The notes: a model not told the origin generated them from the sequence alone. Shown: positions 6,901 through 14,404, counted from the first letter of the stretch. The stretch: DNA of 20,748 bases from UBA1822 sp963634795 (GCA_963634795.1 CAVHDO010000011.1:1-20748), one strand, 5' to 3'. Numbers and translations are program-made.

Positions 6901-7391
6901 TTCGATTTCCTCTTCGCCGCCAAAAGTCGCCCTTCTTTTCCGCTGATATGCTCCGGCGTCAGGACGTAAACGGCGACCTGCGACAGATGCGGCTCGATAT
7001 ACGCCCGTCGCGCCGCCGCGTCATCCTTCGTGAATTTCATACCCAACGCATCCAGATACGGAAAGATGTCCTCCGCCTCCGTGAAAATTTGCACGCGTCC
7101 GAAAACAATCACCGAGCGATACGCCGTCGAATATTCTTCGGGCACGACCGCTTTTTCGTCAAGAACGCAAAAGGAAACTTTGTCCGAGGCGCGCATCGCA
7201 TCGACTTTATGCCCCGCGCGCGCCCCGTGCATCACCAGTTTCTCATCCACATACGCGTAATTCAGCGGCACGGCATACGGATACCCGTCATCGCCCGCGA
7301 CCGCCAGGACGCCTTCGCCGTGCCGCCGCAAAATTTCTTTGCACGCCTCCGTCGAAAGCGCCTGCCCCGCCCGTCTCATTTCACGAAACAT
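6897..7391 (-). CDS. Pyridoxamine 5'-phosphate oxidase-fold flavoprotein (NimA-like)
   Basis: A 164-residue split-barrel protein of the PPOX/NimA type. It starts MRRAGQALS, has the core EGVLAVAGDDGYPYAVPLNY and HGARAGHKVDAM, and contains YRSVIVFGRV. These are hallmarks of the small FMN-binding family that includes nitroimidazole-resistance-like proteins. The physiological substrate is unknown, and drug resistance should not be assumed. An AGGAG lies seven bases before the ATG. It overlaps the DUF4491 gene by four bases and probably forms one transcript with it, possibly reading on from the GH18 gene, as no terminator separates them. Confidence 0.85.
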   Translation of the reverse strand: MFREMRRAGQALSTEACKEILRRHGEGVLAVAGDDGYPYAVPLNYAYVDEKLVMHGARAGHKVDAMRASDKVSFCVLDEKAVVPEEYSTAYRSVIVFGRVQIFTEAEDIFPYLDALGMKFTKDDAAARRAYIEPHLSQVAVYVLTPEHISGKEGRLLAAKRKSK

Positions 7392-7449
7392 CTCATCTCT
7401 CCTTTTCCCTCATCTCCGGTAAAGACGTCGAACCGAAAAAGCAAATACC

Positions 7450-7487
7450 TAAACTGCTAACTGCTAACCACTAACTGCTAACTGTTC
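7450..7487. repeat. CTGCTAA heptamer array
   Basis: Four to five tandem copies of a 7-base unit (CTGCTAA, one copy CCACTAA) in the gap between the PPOX and GH18 genes. Similar units occur at 9325-9340, inside copy A and near 17641-17660. Confidence 0.8.
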
Positions 7488-7489
7488 TT

Positions 7490-8791
7490 TCACACCGCGC
7501 CCGAAAGTTCTTCGTACAAATCCGGCGCCTCGAAACCGTAGCGCCACCAAGCGCTGCCGGCCAGATCATATTTCTCGATGAGCGAAAGTTTCTCCCGAAG
7601 CGACGCCGCCTCCTCCAGCCAGACACGCCGGCGCACGCCCGCTTCTTTCAGATCCAAATAGAAACTTTTCGTCTTCTCATCCCAGTGCGGCTTCGCTTTC
7701 TTGTCGTCCGCCATTTTTTTTACGCCGCGATGCGTCAAGACTTTCATCCGAAGACCGCGGCCATCCTCACCCTCCCACATCCTTGTGTAGAGCGGCAATC
7801 CCAAAATCAATTTTTCCGCCGGCACCATCCGCACCAATTTGGCCAAGCTTCCGTCCAGCCAATCATACGCGGAATTCGGCCCCGCCTTTCCGCCCGTGCG
7901 CGCCGTCTGATCGTAGCCCATCACGACCTCGTAATCCACAAATTCCGCGAGCGCTGCCCGATCATAGGCGCCGTTCCAATAGCTCGTCTCATCTCCCGGC
8001 ACCACGATATCGACGGACAACAATTTCCCTTTGGCATGAAGACTCGCCGCAAGCGATTTCATAAAATTCGTAAAAAGCCCTTTATCCGCCGGATTCATGT
8101 TTTCAAAATCAATATTCCAACCGACGAGCCCATACACGACCGCCAGCGCCGTCAACTGTCGAATATAATGTTGCTGCGCCGACGAATCCCGCATAAATTT
8201 CGCCGTCGCCTCCGGATTGAAATCATTGTGCACGAGCGGCATGACGGAAACGCCGACCGCTTCGGCCTCCGCCACATAGCCAAAATCCGGCGACAGTTTC
8301 GTATACACGCCCCATTCCGGCGAAAGCATCCGCACGCCGTCCGCCTCTGTGAAAAACGGCGCCTCCGCATCGAAACGACACTCCGGATCCCAGACGAGCA
8401 CCACGTCCTTCGCTCGCGCCACTTTCGTCACCGAAGGCACGGCGGAAAATAAAATTTCCTTTCGATCATTCACCGTCCAAGCAAGTCCTGCCTGCGCGGC
8501 AAAGAATGACAAATCCGCCGTCCCGTCGTCCGAAATCGGCAAGTCCACCGGAAACGTCACGCCGCGATCCGTCACCTTCACATACGCGCGGCAGCCATGC
8601 GGCCTTTTTTCGACCCACCAAGAGCCGCCGACATTCAAAATTTCCGGATCCCCGAAAAGCCGCCCCGCTTCCTCGTACACGAGCGCCTCGGCATACCGCG
8701 GATTCTTCACCCGATACACCTCCCGCGCCTCGGCTCCCATGCCGACGAATAAAGCGAAGAGCAGGAAACAAATGGCAACAATATATTTCAT
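7490..8791 (-). CDS. Secreted GH18-family glycosidase, YaaH-like
   Basis: A 433-residue exported protein. Residues 1-22 form a signal peptide (MKYIVAICFLLFALF, then GAEA). The GH18 barrel carries the catalytic motif GWNIDFE with Asp228 and the acid Glu230, and MGYDQTA, LILGLPLYTRMWE and GSAWWRYG further on. The YGLVGWNIDFENM form is that of YaaH/SleL-type enzymes, which act on peptidoglycan-derived N-acetylglucosaminides rather than chitin, but no LysM domain is present. About 100 residues ahead of the barrel are unassigned. The ATG at 8791 has an AAAGGAA site. Upstream in-frame ATGs would run through the SRP RNA gene and are rejected. A role in envelope remodelling is an inference. Confidence 0.85.
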   Translation of the reverse strand: MKYIVAICFLLFALFVGMGAEAREVYRVKNPRYAEALVYEEAGRLFGDPEILNVGGSWWVEKRPHGCRAYVKVTDRGVTFPVDLPISDDGTADLSFFAAQAGLAWTVNDRKEILFSAVPSVTKVARAKDVVLVWDPECRFDAEAPFFTEADGVRMLSPEWGVYTKLSPDFGYVAEAEAVGVSVMPLVHNDFNPEATAKFMRDSSAQQHYIRQLTALAVVYGLVGWNIDFENMNPADKGLFTNFMKSLAASLHAKGKLLSVDIVVPGDETSYWNGAYDRAALAEFVDYEVVMGYDQTARTGGKAGPNSAYDWLDGSLAKLVRMVPAEKLILGLPLYTRMWEGEDGRGLRMKVLTHRGVKKMADDKKAKPHWDEKTKSFYLDLKEAGVRRRVWLEEAASLREKLSLIEKYDLAGSAWWRYGFEAPDLYEELSGAV

Positions 8792-8845
8792 AGCATTCCT
8801 TTCGTAAAGACAGTGCAAAACACCAAAATTCTTCAGACGCAAAAT

Positions 8846-8940
8846 AGCTGTGAGCCAAGAGCCCCGAGCCCGGAGCAAAATACGGTCGACCGACGGCGAC
8901 GATTTTTCGCTCCAAGCTCCCGGCTCACGGCTCCAAGCTT
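8846..8940. repeat. GAGC-rich inverted repeat (module B)
   Basis: The left arm around 8852-8876 (AGCC..GAGCCC..GGAGC) is the imperfect reverse complement of 8909-8940. The right arm, read on the minus strand, matches the stretch at 9230-9265 for more than 30 bases (GAGCTTGGAGC, two variable bases, TGAGCCGGGAGC). The repeat lies between the SRP RNA and the GH18 gene. Confidence 0.75.
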
Positions 8941-8957
8941 CTAAAAAAGATTTGCCC

Positions 8958-9070
8958 ATGACGACCCCCGGGATGCTCCGTGGCACATGAGAAGGCCCGC
9001 TTACTGCTGCTTCCTCTCGGACCTGACAGGGTTCACGGTTTCCCATTGCACGGGACCCGGAGATCGTCAT
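8958..9070 (-). ncRNA. ffs: Small signal recognition particle RNA (4.5S-type)
   Basis: The RNA binds Ffh and targets nascent membrane proteins to FtsY at the membrane. On the minus strand the universally conserved domain IV reads GTCAGGTCCGAGAGGAAGCA followed by GCAG, including the GGAAGCAGC-like asymmetric loop. The two ends pair over 15 bases (9070-9056 with 8972-8958) with only G-U deviations, fixing a 4.5S-like RNA of about 113 bases without an Alu domain. A TATAAT promoter lies just upstream. The position beside dnaX matches Firmicutes such as Bacillus, but here the RNA is divergent from dnaX instead of co-oriented. Confidence 0.96.
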
Positions 9071-9089
9071 AAACAAATCTCGCAAGAGC

Positions 9090-9118
9090 ATTATACAAGA
9101 AGAAACATCGATAAGCAA
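9090..9118 (-). promoter_or_regulatory. Promoter of the SRP RNA
   Basis: Minus strand: TTGCTT (9118-9113), 17 bp, TATAAT (9095-9090). Initiation near 9083 would leave about 13 bases to be trimmed from the 5' end. Confidence 0.75.
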
Positions 9119-9173
9119 GAAAATTTTATATAAGTCACGAGCCGCTTACGATTGCTTTTTCCGGCAGACAAGA

Positions 9174-9480
9174 TTGAGACATCGGCTATCAGACAATCAG
9201 ACGTCAGACTTTAGCGGTGTCGCTAAATGAGCTTGGAGCTATGAGCCGGGAGCTTGGAGCGAAAAGCGGTATCGCCTATCGGCGATGATTTTTATATGAA
9301 ACAGTGCGAAGCGCGAACCTGAACTGCTCACTGCTAACTTTTGTCTCTTGTCTGATAAAAAAGCTAAACACGTCAACCTGTGTACTGTGTACTGTGTACT
9401 GTGCACTGTGTACTGTGCACTGTGCACTTTCGCCTCTCGCCTGCCCCAAAAAGCCAAACAAAGTCTGACATCTGATCATC
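9174..9480. repeat. Composite palindromic element, rearranged copy C
   Basis: It begins GAGAC with CAGAC units and TTTAGCGGTGTCGC (to about 9224). It is then interrupted by module B (9230-9265), followed by a second AGCGGTATCGCC-CGGCGATGATTTTTAT arm in the same orientation instead of inverted. An inverted TTTTTTAGC...GGTTGACGTG flank follows, then the heptamer array, and the end has GTCTGACATCTGATC. It looks like a chimera of two element copies. Together with module B and the SRP RNA it fills the 760-base interval between the GH18 gene and dnaX. Confidence 0.65.
9379..9427. repeat. Seven tandem TGTGYAC heptamers
   Basis: Exactly seven consecutive 7-base units alternate TGTGTAC and TGTGCAC. 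This is the longest such array in the window. Other copies have about two to four units. Confidence 0.9.
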
Positions 9481-9516
9481 CGCTCTCTCCACCTCTATGT
9501 ACCACGATACATATCA

Positions 9517-9525
9517 TGCTATAAT
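9517..9525 (+). promoter_or_regulatory. Extended -10 promoter of dnaX
   Basis: TGC immediately precedes TATAAT (9520-9525). The -35 is weak. The AAGGAG ribosome binding site at 9541-9546 and the ATG at 9556 follow. Confidence 0.65.
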
Positions 9526-9555
9526 GAGAGAAAATTATTTAAGGAGAAAATCATC

Positions 9556-11415
9556 ATGGCTTATCTTGCTTTGTATCGCAAATGGCGCCCGCAGACATTT
9601 GATGAAGTCGTCGGGCAGTCGCATATTTCCGTTCCCATCGGGCGTGCGCTGGCCGAGGATCGTCTCGCGCACGCATATCTTTTTTCCGGTCCGCGCGGCA
9701 CGGGGAAGACGAGTCTGGCGAAAATTTTGGCCAAGGCCGTGAATTGCGAGCATCCCGACGGGGTGAATCCTTGCAATCATTGTCACAATTGCGAAGAAAT
9801 CACGAGCGGCGCCTCGATGGACGTCTACGAAATCGACGCGGCGTCGAATCGCGGCATCGAGGAAATCCGCGCGCTCCGCGAATCGGTCCGCTCGCTCCCT
9901 TCCGTTTGCAAAAAGAAAGTCTACATCATCGACGAAGTGCACATGCTGACAAAAGAGGCTTTTAACGCGCTTTTGAAAACGCTGGAAGAGCCGCCGTCCC
10001 ATGTACTTTTCATTTTGGCGACGACGGAGCCGGAAAAAATCCCGCTGACGATTCTCTCCCGCTGCCAGCGCTACGAATTTCGTCGCATTTCCGCCGAAGA
10101 CATCAAAAATCATTTGCTCAAAATCGCCGAAGCGGACAAATTCTCCCTCACGAGCGAAGCGGCGGATCTTCTCTCCGTCCGTGCCGAAGGCGGGCTCCGC
10201 GATGCGCTCTCCCTTCTCGATCAATGCCGCAGTGCCGCCGGAGACGCGCCGCTCACCGCCTCGCTCGTCTACGATTTGCTCGGGCTCACGGGAAAAGAAG
10301 AAATTTTGACGCTCGCCGCTCACATTCTCCGCCGCAAAAATGCGGAAGCCCTCGGCACTTTCCATGCCATTTTACAAAGCGGCAAAGAGCCGGCGGCCGT
10401 CCTCTCCGATTTGCTCTCCCATTTCCGCGACGTCGTCATGGCGAAAATCGACGAAAACGCGCCAGAGCTTTCCATTTACGGCGCCGAAAAAAATGCGCTT
10501 ATTGCGGAAGCCGCCTCGCTGTCGCCATCCTATCTCGACGCGCTCTTTGAAAGTCTCTCCGCGTCTCTTTCGGAAACAAAACAGAGTAGCGCGCCGCGCA
10601 TGAATGCGGAAATGGCCATTCTGCGTCTCTGCCGCCTCCGCGAATCCCGCACGCTCGAAGGGCTTTTGAATCGTCTGGAAGCCTTGGAAGAAGCGCTGGG
10701 AAACGGTCGTCTCCCGGAAACATCCCCCTCTCTCGTCGCCGTTCCCCTTCCGAAAAAGACCGTCGCCATCCCCATTCTTTCAAAACCGCCCATCCCCAAG
10801 ACACCCCCCATTTCCTTCGAAGAAATGGTACAGTTGGCGCAAAACACGCAAGCCGACGAGCAAACGGCCAAGGAAACAAAACCAACCGAAGACAAACCCG
10901 TTTCCGAAATTCCGAAAGAAATTCCAAAGGAAACCGAAGCGCCGAAAGCGGACGCGACTCCCGTTTCCGAAACGCCGGCGGTGGACGGCATCGATCCGGC
11001 GGAATACGAATCCATCTGGAAGCAAGTCCTGTCTCATTTCATGCAAATTCACCGCATCGATCTTTACAACTGTTATGCCAAGACGCGACTCCTCTGCGTG
11101 GAAGGCGGGCGCGCCGTGATCGAAGCGCCGCAGCCGCTGATTGTCCAGCTGTGCAACAATGACGCGAACCGCGACGCCGCGGCGGGTATTTTGAAAAATT
11201 TCACGAAACGAACGCTCGCTCTTCGCGCCGTCCTCGTCGGCAGCCCGGACGCCGCCGAAGCGAAATCCGCCGCCGAAGCGCTCCGCGGAAAAGCGACGAC
11301 CGCTCAAAAAGAGACGACCCTCGCGGCCACGGAAAAAAGCGCGCTTCCCGACGACCCGCTCCTCGCCGCCGCCTTGAAAATCGCGCCCGATTGTGATATA
11401 TATGTGGAGAAATAA
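9556..11415 (+). CDS. dnaX: DNA polymerase III subunit gamma/tau
   Basis: The clamp-loader ATPase that assembles the sliding clamp and, as tau, couples polymerases at the fork. The protein has 619 residues. Walker A GPRGTGKT lies at 45-52, the zinc site is formed by Cys64, Cys73, Cys76 and Cys79, Walker B DEVH lies at 126-129, and the sensor 1 SRC motif at 168-170. The C-terminal third is a Pro/Glu/Thr-rich linker (about 385-475) followed by a tau-like domain. It opens a dnaX-ybaB-recR cluster typical of bacteria. A slippery A AAA AAT heptamer at codons 311-313 might yield a short gamma-like product (see findings). Confidence 0.97.
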   Translation: MAYLALYRKWRPQTFDEVVGQSHISVPIGRALAEDRLAHAYLFSGPRGTGKTSLAKILAKAVNCEHPDGVNPCNHCHNCEEITSGASMDVYEIDAASNRGIEEIRALRESVRSLPSVCKKKVYIIDEVHMLTKEAFNALLKTLEEPPSHVLFILATTEPEKIPLTILSRCQRYEFRRISAEDIKNHLLKIAEADKFSLTSEAADLLSVRAEGGLRDALSLLDQCRSAAGDAPLTASLVYDLLGLTGKEEILTLAAHILRRKNAEALGTFHAILQSGKEPAAVLSDLLSHFRDVVMAKIDENAPELSIYGAEKNALIAEAASLSPSYLDALFESLSASLSETKQSSAPRMNAEMAILRLCRLRESRTLEGLLNRLEALEEALGNGRLPETSPSLVAVPLPKKTVAIPILSKPPIPKTPPISFEEMVQLAQNTQADEQTAKETKPTEDKPVSEIPKEIPKETEAPKADATPVSETPAVDGIDPAEYESIWKQVLSHFMQIHRIDLYNCYAKTRLLCVEGGRAVIEAPQPLIVQLCNNDANRDAAAGILKNFTKRTLALRAVLVGSPDAAEAKSAAEALRGKATTAQKETTLAATEKSALPDDPLLAAALKIAPDCDIYVEK

Positions 11416-11444
11416 TTCTGTTTTAGAAATAAGGAGAATCCAAA

Positions 11445-11771
11445 ATGTTCGGAAACAAAGCCCAAATGCAAAGCATGATGAAGAAAGCCCGCAAAATGCA
11501 GGAAGATATGGAAAAAGCGAAAGAAAAAATCAAAAGCATGACAGTGGACGTCACGGTCGGCGGCGGCGCGGTGTCGCTCACGATGACGGGCGAACACCAG
11601 ATTCAGACGCTGTCCGTTTCCCCCGACGCCATGGATCCGTCCGATCCGGAAATGCTCGTGGATCTCATCACGACGGCGGTCAATGAAGCGTCCCGCAAAG
11701 CCGATGAAATGGTCGCCGCGGAAATGCAAAAAATCACGAGCGGTCTCTCCCTCCCGGGCGGCCTCTTCTGA
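11445..11771 (+). CDS. YbaB/EbfC family nucleoid-associated protein
   Basis: A 108-residue dimeric DNA-binding protein of the YbaB/EbfC family, usually encoded between dnaX and recR. It has the N-terminal Met-rich helix (MQSMMKKARKMQEDMEKAKE), a central DVTVGGGAVSLTMTGEHQ beta-sheet, DPEMLVDLITTAVNEA, and the common Gly/Leu-rich tail. An AAGGAG precedes the start. The stop codon shares one base with the recR start, so translation is coupled. Confidence 0.95.
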   Translation: MFGNKAQMQSMMKKARKMQEDMEKAKEKIKSMTVDVTVGGGAVSLTMTGEHQIQTLSVSPDAMDPSDPEMLVDLITTAVNEASRKADEMVAAEMQKITSGLSLPGGLF

Positions 11772-12361
11772 TGAACGATTCTCTGGAAACCGTCGCCGGC
11801 GAGTTTCTCCGCCTGCCGGGAATCGGCGTCAAGACGGCGCGGCGCCTCGCGTATTTCATGCTGGAGCGCCCGCAGGAAGATGTCGATGCGTTTGTCCATG
11901 CCATCACGGAAGCCCGCCGGGTCACGTGCTATTGCTCGTCCTGTTGCAATCTGGCGACCTCGGATCCCTGCGAAATTTGCGGAAACGAGCGGCGCGATCA
12001 CAGCATCATCTGCGTCGTCGAGCAGCCCGCCGATGTGCAATCCATGGAGCAAAGCGGCGAATACCACGGTCTCTATCACGTCCTCCACGGCGCACTCTCG
12101 CCGCTGGACGGCATTGGCCCAAACGATCTTCGCATCAAAGAACTCATGAGTCGCCTCACGGATGAAACGGTCAAAGAAGTGATTCTCGCGACAGATCCCG
12201 ACACGGAAGGCGAAGCCACGGCATTTTACCTCGCGCGCCTCATCAAACCGGCCGGCATCAAAGTCACCCGCATCGCCCGAGGTCTCCCCGCCGGCGGCGA
12301 CATCGGCTACGCAGACAGCCAGACCCTCGCCAGCGCAGTGGAAAATCGAGTGGAGATATAG
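11771..12361 (+). CDS. recR: Recombination mediator RecR
   Basis: Works with RecO (and RecF) to load RecA on gapped DNA. The protein has 196 residues, normal for the family. An N-terminal helix-hairpin-helix LPGIGVKTARRLA lies at 15-27. The zinc finger uses Cys55, Cys58, Cys67 and Cys70, with an unusual extra Cys59 where Gly is common. The Toprim domain starts at IICVVEQPADVQSME and has LHGALSPLDGIGP. The C-terminal ARGLPAGGDIGYADSQTL is the Walker-B-like conserved region. The ATG overlaps the ybaB stop codon. No clear terminator follows; a repeat element sits directly downstream. Confidence 0.97.
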   Translation: MNDSLETVAGEFLRLPGIGVKTARRLAYFMLERPQEDVDAFVHAITEARRVTCYCSSCCNLATSDPCEICGNERRDHSIICVVEQPADVQSMEQSGEYHGLYHVLHGALSPLDGIGPNDLRIKELMSRLTDETVKEVILATDPDTEGEATAFYLARLIKPAGIKVTRIARGLPAGGDIGYADSQTLASAVENRVEI

Positions 12362-12398
12362 AAATAGTTTTGCTGCCATTTTAGCACACATTGAAATT

Positions 12399-12640
12399 GA
12401 GACATCAGACGGTCAGACGTCAGACATCAGACAAAAACGGTGTCGCCTAACGGCGACGATTTTATAAAAAATCGCGAAGAACGCGTACCGCTTTAGCCTT
12501 CCTTGGGAGGTAAACTTCCGGCGGACGGTTGCCGGTAGCGCAAAGCGCCGAATGATGAAACGCCGAAGGCGCAATATAAAAATCATCGCGTAGCGACACC
12601 GCTAAAATCTGACGTCTGATTGTCTGATGTCTGACGTCTC
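12399..12640. repeat. Composite palindromic element, copy D (inverted relative to F)
   Basis: This is the cleanest boundary pair. It starts GAGACATCAGACGGTCAGAC, has ACGGTGTCGCC, hairpin units, then GCGACACCGCT and an inverted CTGACGTCTGATTGTCTGATG stretch ending GTCTC. Its reverse complement aligns with copy F through most of the core, including TTGCGCCTTCGGCG and GGAAGGCT. It separates recR from the BofA-like gene and occupies nearly all of the 337-base gap. Confidence 0.82.
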
Positions 12641-12698
12641 TATAGCCGATGCCACGCCCCTCAATTCTCAATTCTGCCTTTTTCCCAAGGAGCCCATT

Positions 12699-12854
12699 AT
12701 GCTTGAAATGATTTCCTCCAGTCCGATCATCGGCGCACTCATTGCCGCCGTCGCCATCTATGTAATTTTCAAAATTCTCGGCTTCTTCGGCACCCTCATC
12801 AAAATCGGTCTCTCCATCGGCATTTTCATCGCGATTATGCATTGGTTCGGATAA
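12699..12854 (+). CDS. Small BofA-like integral membrane protein
   Basis: A 51-residue peptide with two hydrophobic segments (about residues 9-28 and 32-47) joined by a Gly-Thr turn. An AAGGAG site lies six bases before the ATG at 12699. An upstream extension would use repeat DNA and is not supported. In many Firmicutes recR is followed by a bofA (pro-sigma-K processing inhibitor) homologue, and the position and topology here fit that family, but the sequence is too short for a confident match. A role in sporulation cannot be assumed. It is followed by a terminator. Confidence 0.6.
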   Translation: MLEMISSSPIIGALIAAVAIYVIFKILGFFGTLIKIGLSIGIFIAIMHWFG

Positions 12855-12868
12855 AGAATCCACACGTC

Positions 12869-12904
12869 AAAAGGACGGCCTCTCACAGCCGCCCTTTTCT
12901 TTTG
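12869..12904 (+). terminator. Terminator after the BofA-like gene
   Basis: AAAAGG-A-CGGC pairs with GCCG-C-CCTTTT around CTCTCACA, followed by CTTTT. Confidence 0.75.
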
Positions 12905-12974
12905 TCTCAAATCCGTCGTCCGCCGTCCGTTTACCGTTCCTCATGATTCCTGTAAAGCCAAAAAGCTCACACGC

Positions 12975-13013
12975 TCAAGCCTTTTCAAGCCTTTTCAAGC
13001 TTTTTAAGCCCTT
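12975..13013. repeat. CAAGCCTTTT decamer array
   Basis: About three tandem copies of CAAGCCTTTT followed by decayed units, then a CACAC/GTCACACGG-rich stretch to about 13070. The same decamer forms a second array at 14340-14404. Confidence 0.75.
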
Positions 13014-13081
13014 TGACTCCCAAGCAATTCACACACAGTCATACGGTCACACGGATTACGGATAGCTGTCACACCTTTCCT

Positions 13082-13435
13082 TCAAAATGCATCCTTAATA
13101 TGATGCACCAAGGGCGTGCGACCCGGCAGGAGCAGGACCTCCACGACGTCGAAGCGCGCCCGATATGATTCTTGGCCTTTTTCGGCAAAATACACCTCGG
13201 CACAGTAGCGGAGGTGTTTTTGTTTCGTCGGCGTGACCGCTTCGGCCGGGGCGCCGTAACGGAAACCGCGACGCGTCTTCACCTCGACGAAGACCGTCTC
13301 GTCCCCGTCCTCCATGATGATATCCACCTCGCCGTAGCGCCTGTAATAATTGGCGCAAATGAAACGCATTCCGCTACTTTCCAGATGCCGCCGTGCGATT
13401 TGCTCGCCCTCGTTTCCGAGCGTCTTGTTTCCCAT
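13082..13435 (-). CDS. YraN/UPF0102 family putative endonuclease
   Basis: A 117-residue protein with the UPF0102 pattern: GNEGEQIARRHLESSG near the start, YGEVDIIMEDG with Glu36 and Asp38, and VFVEVKTRRG with the PD-(D/E)xK-like Glu51/Lys53 pair. YraN-type proteins are predicted Holliday-junction-resolvase-like nucleases of uncertain role. The ATG at 13435 is chosen because GAGGG lies just upstream and the family begins here. The longer in-frame version overlaps the neighbouring gene. It starts eight bases after the stop of the glycosyltransferase-like gene, so the two form an operon. Confidence 0.88.
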   Translation of the reverse strand: MGNKTLGNEGEQIARRHLESSGMRFICANYYRRYGEVDIIMEDGDETVFVEVKTRRGFRYGAPAEAVTPTKQKHLRYCAEVYFAEKGQESYRARFDVVEVLLLPGRTPLVHHIKDAF

Positions 13436-13443
13436 ATTGCCCT

Positions 13444-14160
13444 CTACCAATTGTTTCGGAAAAAACTGAACGGCGTCTCCGTCGACTTCGGTCCGCGCTT
13501 GGCCAGCTCTTCTTTGTAATTTTCGGAAACCTCTGCCAGAAACGCGCGCCACATTTCCTGCGCGCCCTCTTCCCCGACTGCGGGCAGCGACGTGAAACGC
13601 TCGCACGCCAGATACATTTTCGCCCGCGCCGCCGCGTCCTCGCTGTCCGCCTGAATGCAAGCGCTTTTTTCGATGTCGTGCCGCTCATAATACGGCGCTT
13701 TCGCAAAAAGAAAATCGGGATCGGCCGACAGCCACGTCACGACGGGCACCTCCGCCTCAACTCCGGCCAAGAGCAATCGACTCGTCGTCTCGTGAAAAGA
13801 AATAATAACGTCGGGCGCCGTGTCTTTTAAAACGCGCAAAAGGGACGTCTTCGCCGCGCGCACCATGCGATAATCCTGATCACGCGCCGCCGCCGCGGAA
13901 ATCGGTGAAAGACAAAGTTTCAGCGCCTTCAAAAGCACGCTCGGCCGCACGACCATCTCGCCTTGTACATAATACAAATTGTAAAAAGAAACATTCTCAG
14001 GTAATGAAAAAGCCGGCGTCCCCTTTTTTGTTTCATCGGCAAAGGCACAAACCACTTCACAGCCCGCCTCCGAAAGCGCCGTCGCCATCTGCGGAAGCCG
14101 CGCCGAAATTTGACTGCGCTTCCCGATGAAACGACGAAAATCCGCCAGCAAAATTTTCAT
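13444..14160 (-). CDS. Glycosyltransferase-like protein, short (N-terminal domain type)
   Basis: A 238-residue protein beginning MKILLADF, followed by PQMATALSEAGCEVVCAFADE. This resembles the N-terminal Rossmann half of GT4/GT-B glycosyltransferases (beta-strand, helix, HxV-type strand). Later segments include APDVIISFHETTSRLLLAG and VPVVTWLSADPDF. The C-terminal nucleotide-sugar-binding half, with its usual E-x7-E region, is missing; instead about 75 charged residues follow. An internal deletion or a dedicated short protein are both possible. It has an extended -10 promoter and a GGAGGAG site. The family call is by overall appearance only. Confidence 0.5.
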   Translation of the reverse strand: MKILLADFRRFIGKRSQISARLPQMATALSEAGCEVVCAFADETKKGTPAFSLPENVSFYNLYYVQGEMVVRPSVLLKALKLCLSPISAAAARDQDYRMVRAAKTSLLRVLKDTAPDVIISFHETTSRLLLAGVEAEVPVVTWLSADPDFLFAKAPYYERHDIEKSACIQADSEDAAARAKMYLACERFTSLPAVGEEGAQEMWRAFLAEVSENYKEELAKRGPKSTETPFSFFRNNW

Positions 14161-14191
14161 TCCCTCTCCTCCGTTCTTTTCTTTGCTTTTG

Positions 14192-14200
14192 ATTATATCA
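14192..14200 (-). promoter_or_regulatory. Extended -10 promoter of the glycosyltransferase-like/YraN operon
   Basis: Minus strand: TGA followed by TATAAT (14197-14192), 32 bases before the start codon. No clear -35. Confidence 0.55.
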
Positions 14201-14339
14201 CATCTTCTTTGTAACTTCTTTCTCCTTTTCGATTCTTACCTGTTCCATCAGCTTGTATAGGCTTGAAATACCACAAAAAATTCTCGTCCCATCCTTCGCT
14301 TTACTTTTGCCTCGGCTTGATGAAGCTTGAAGTCATTTT

Positions 14340-14404
14340 CATCATCAAGCCCTCCAAACCTTTTCAAGCCTTTCAAACCTTTTCAAGCCTTCCAAGCCTT
14401 CCAA
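14340..14404. repeat. CAAGCC/CAAACC decamer array
   Basis: At least five imperfect copies of CAARCCTTTT or CAAGCCTTC in the gap upstream of the glycosyltransferase-like gene. Related AAGCTTGAAG and AGGCTTGAAA fragments occur at 14250-14335. Otherwise the interval 14201-14404 shows nothing recognisable. Confidence 0.75.

Noticed and set aside
8792..9118. N-terminal extension of the GH18 protein
   Set aside because: It would translate the SRP RNA and repeat module B; the signal peptide begins at the codon at 8791.
9239..9479. Two short frames encoding repeated VHSAQYTVHSTQ-like peptides
   Set aside because: They are translations of the TGTGYAC heptamer array. There is no ribosome binding site, and the array is intergenic repeat DNA at several loci.
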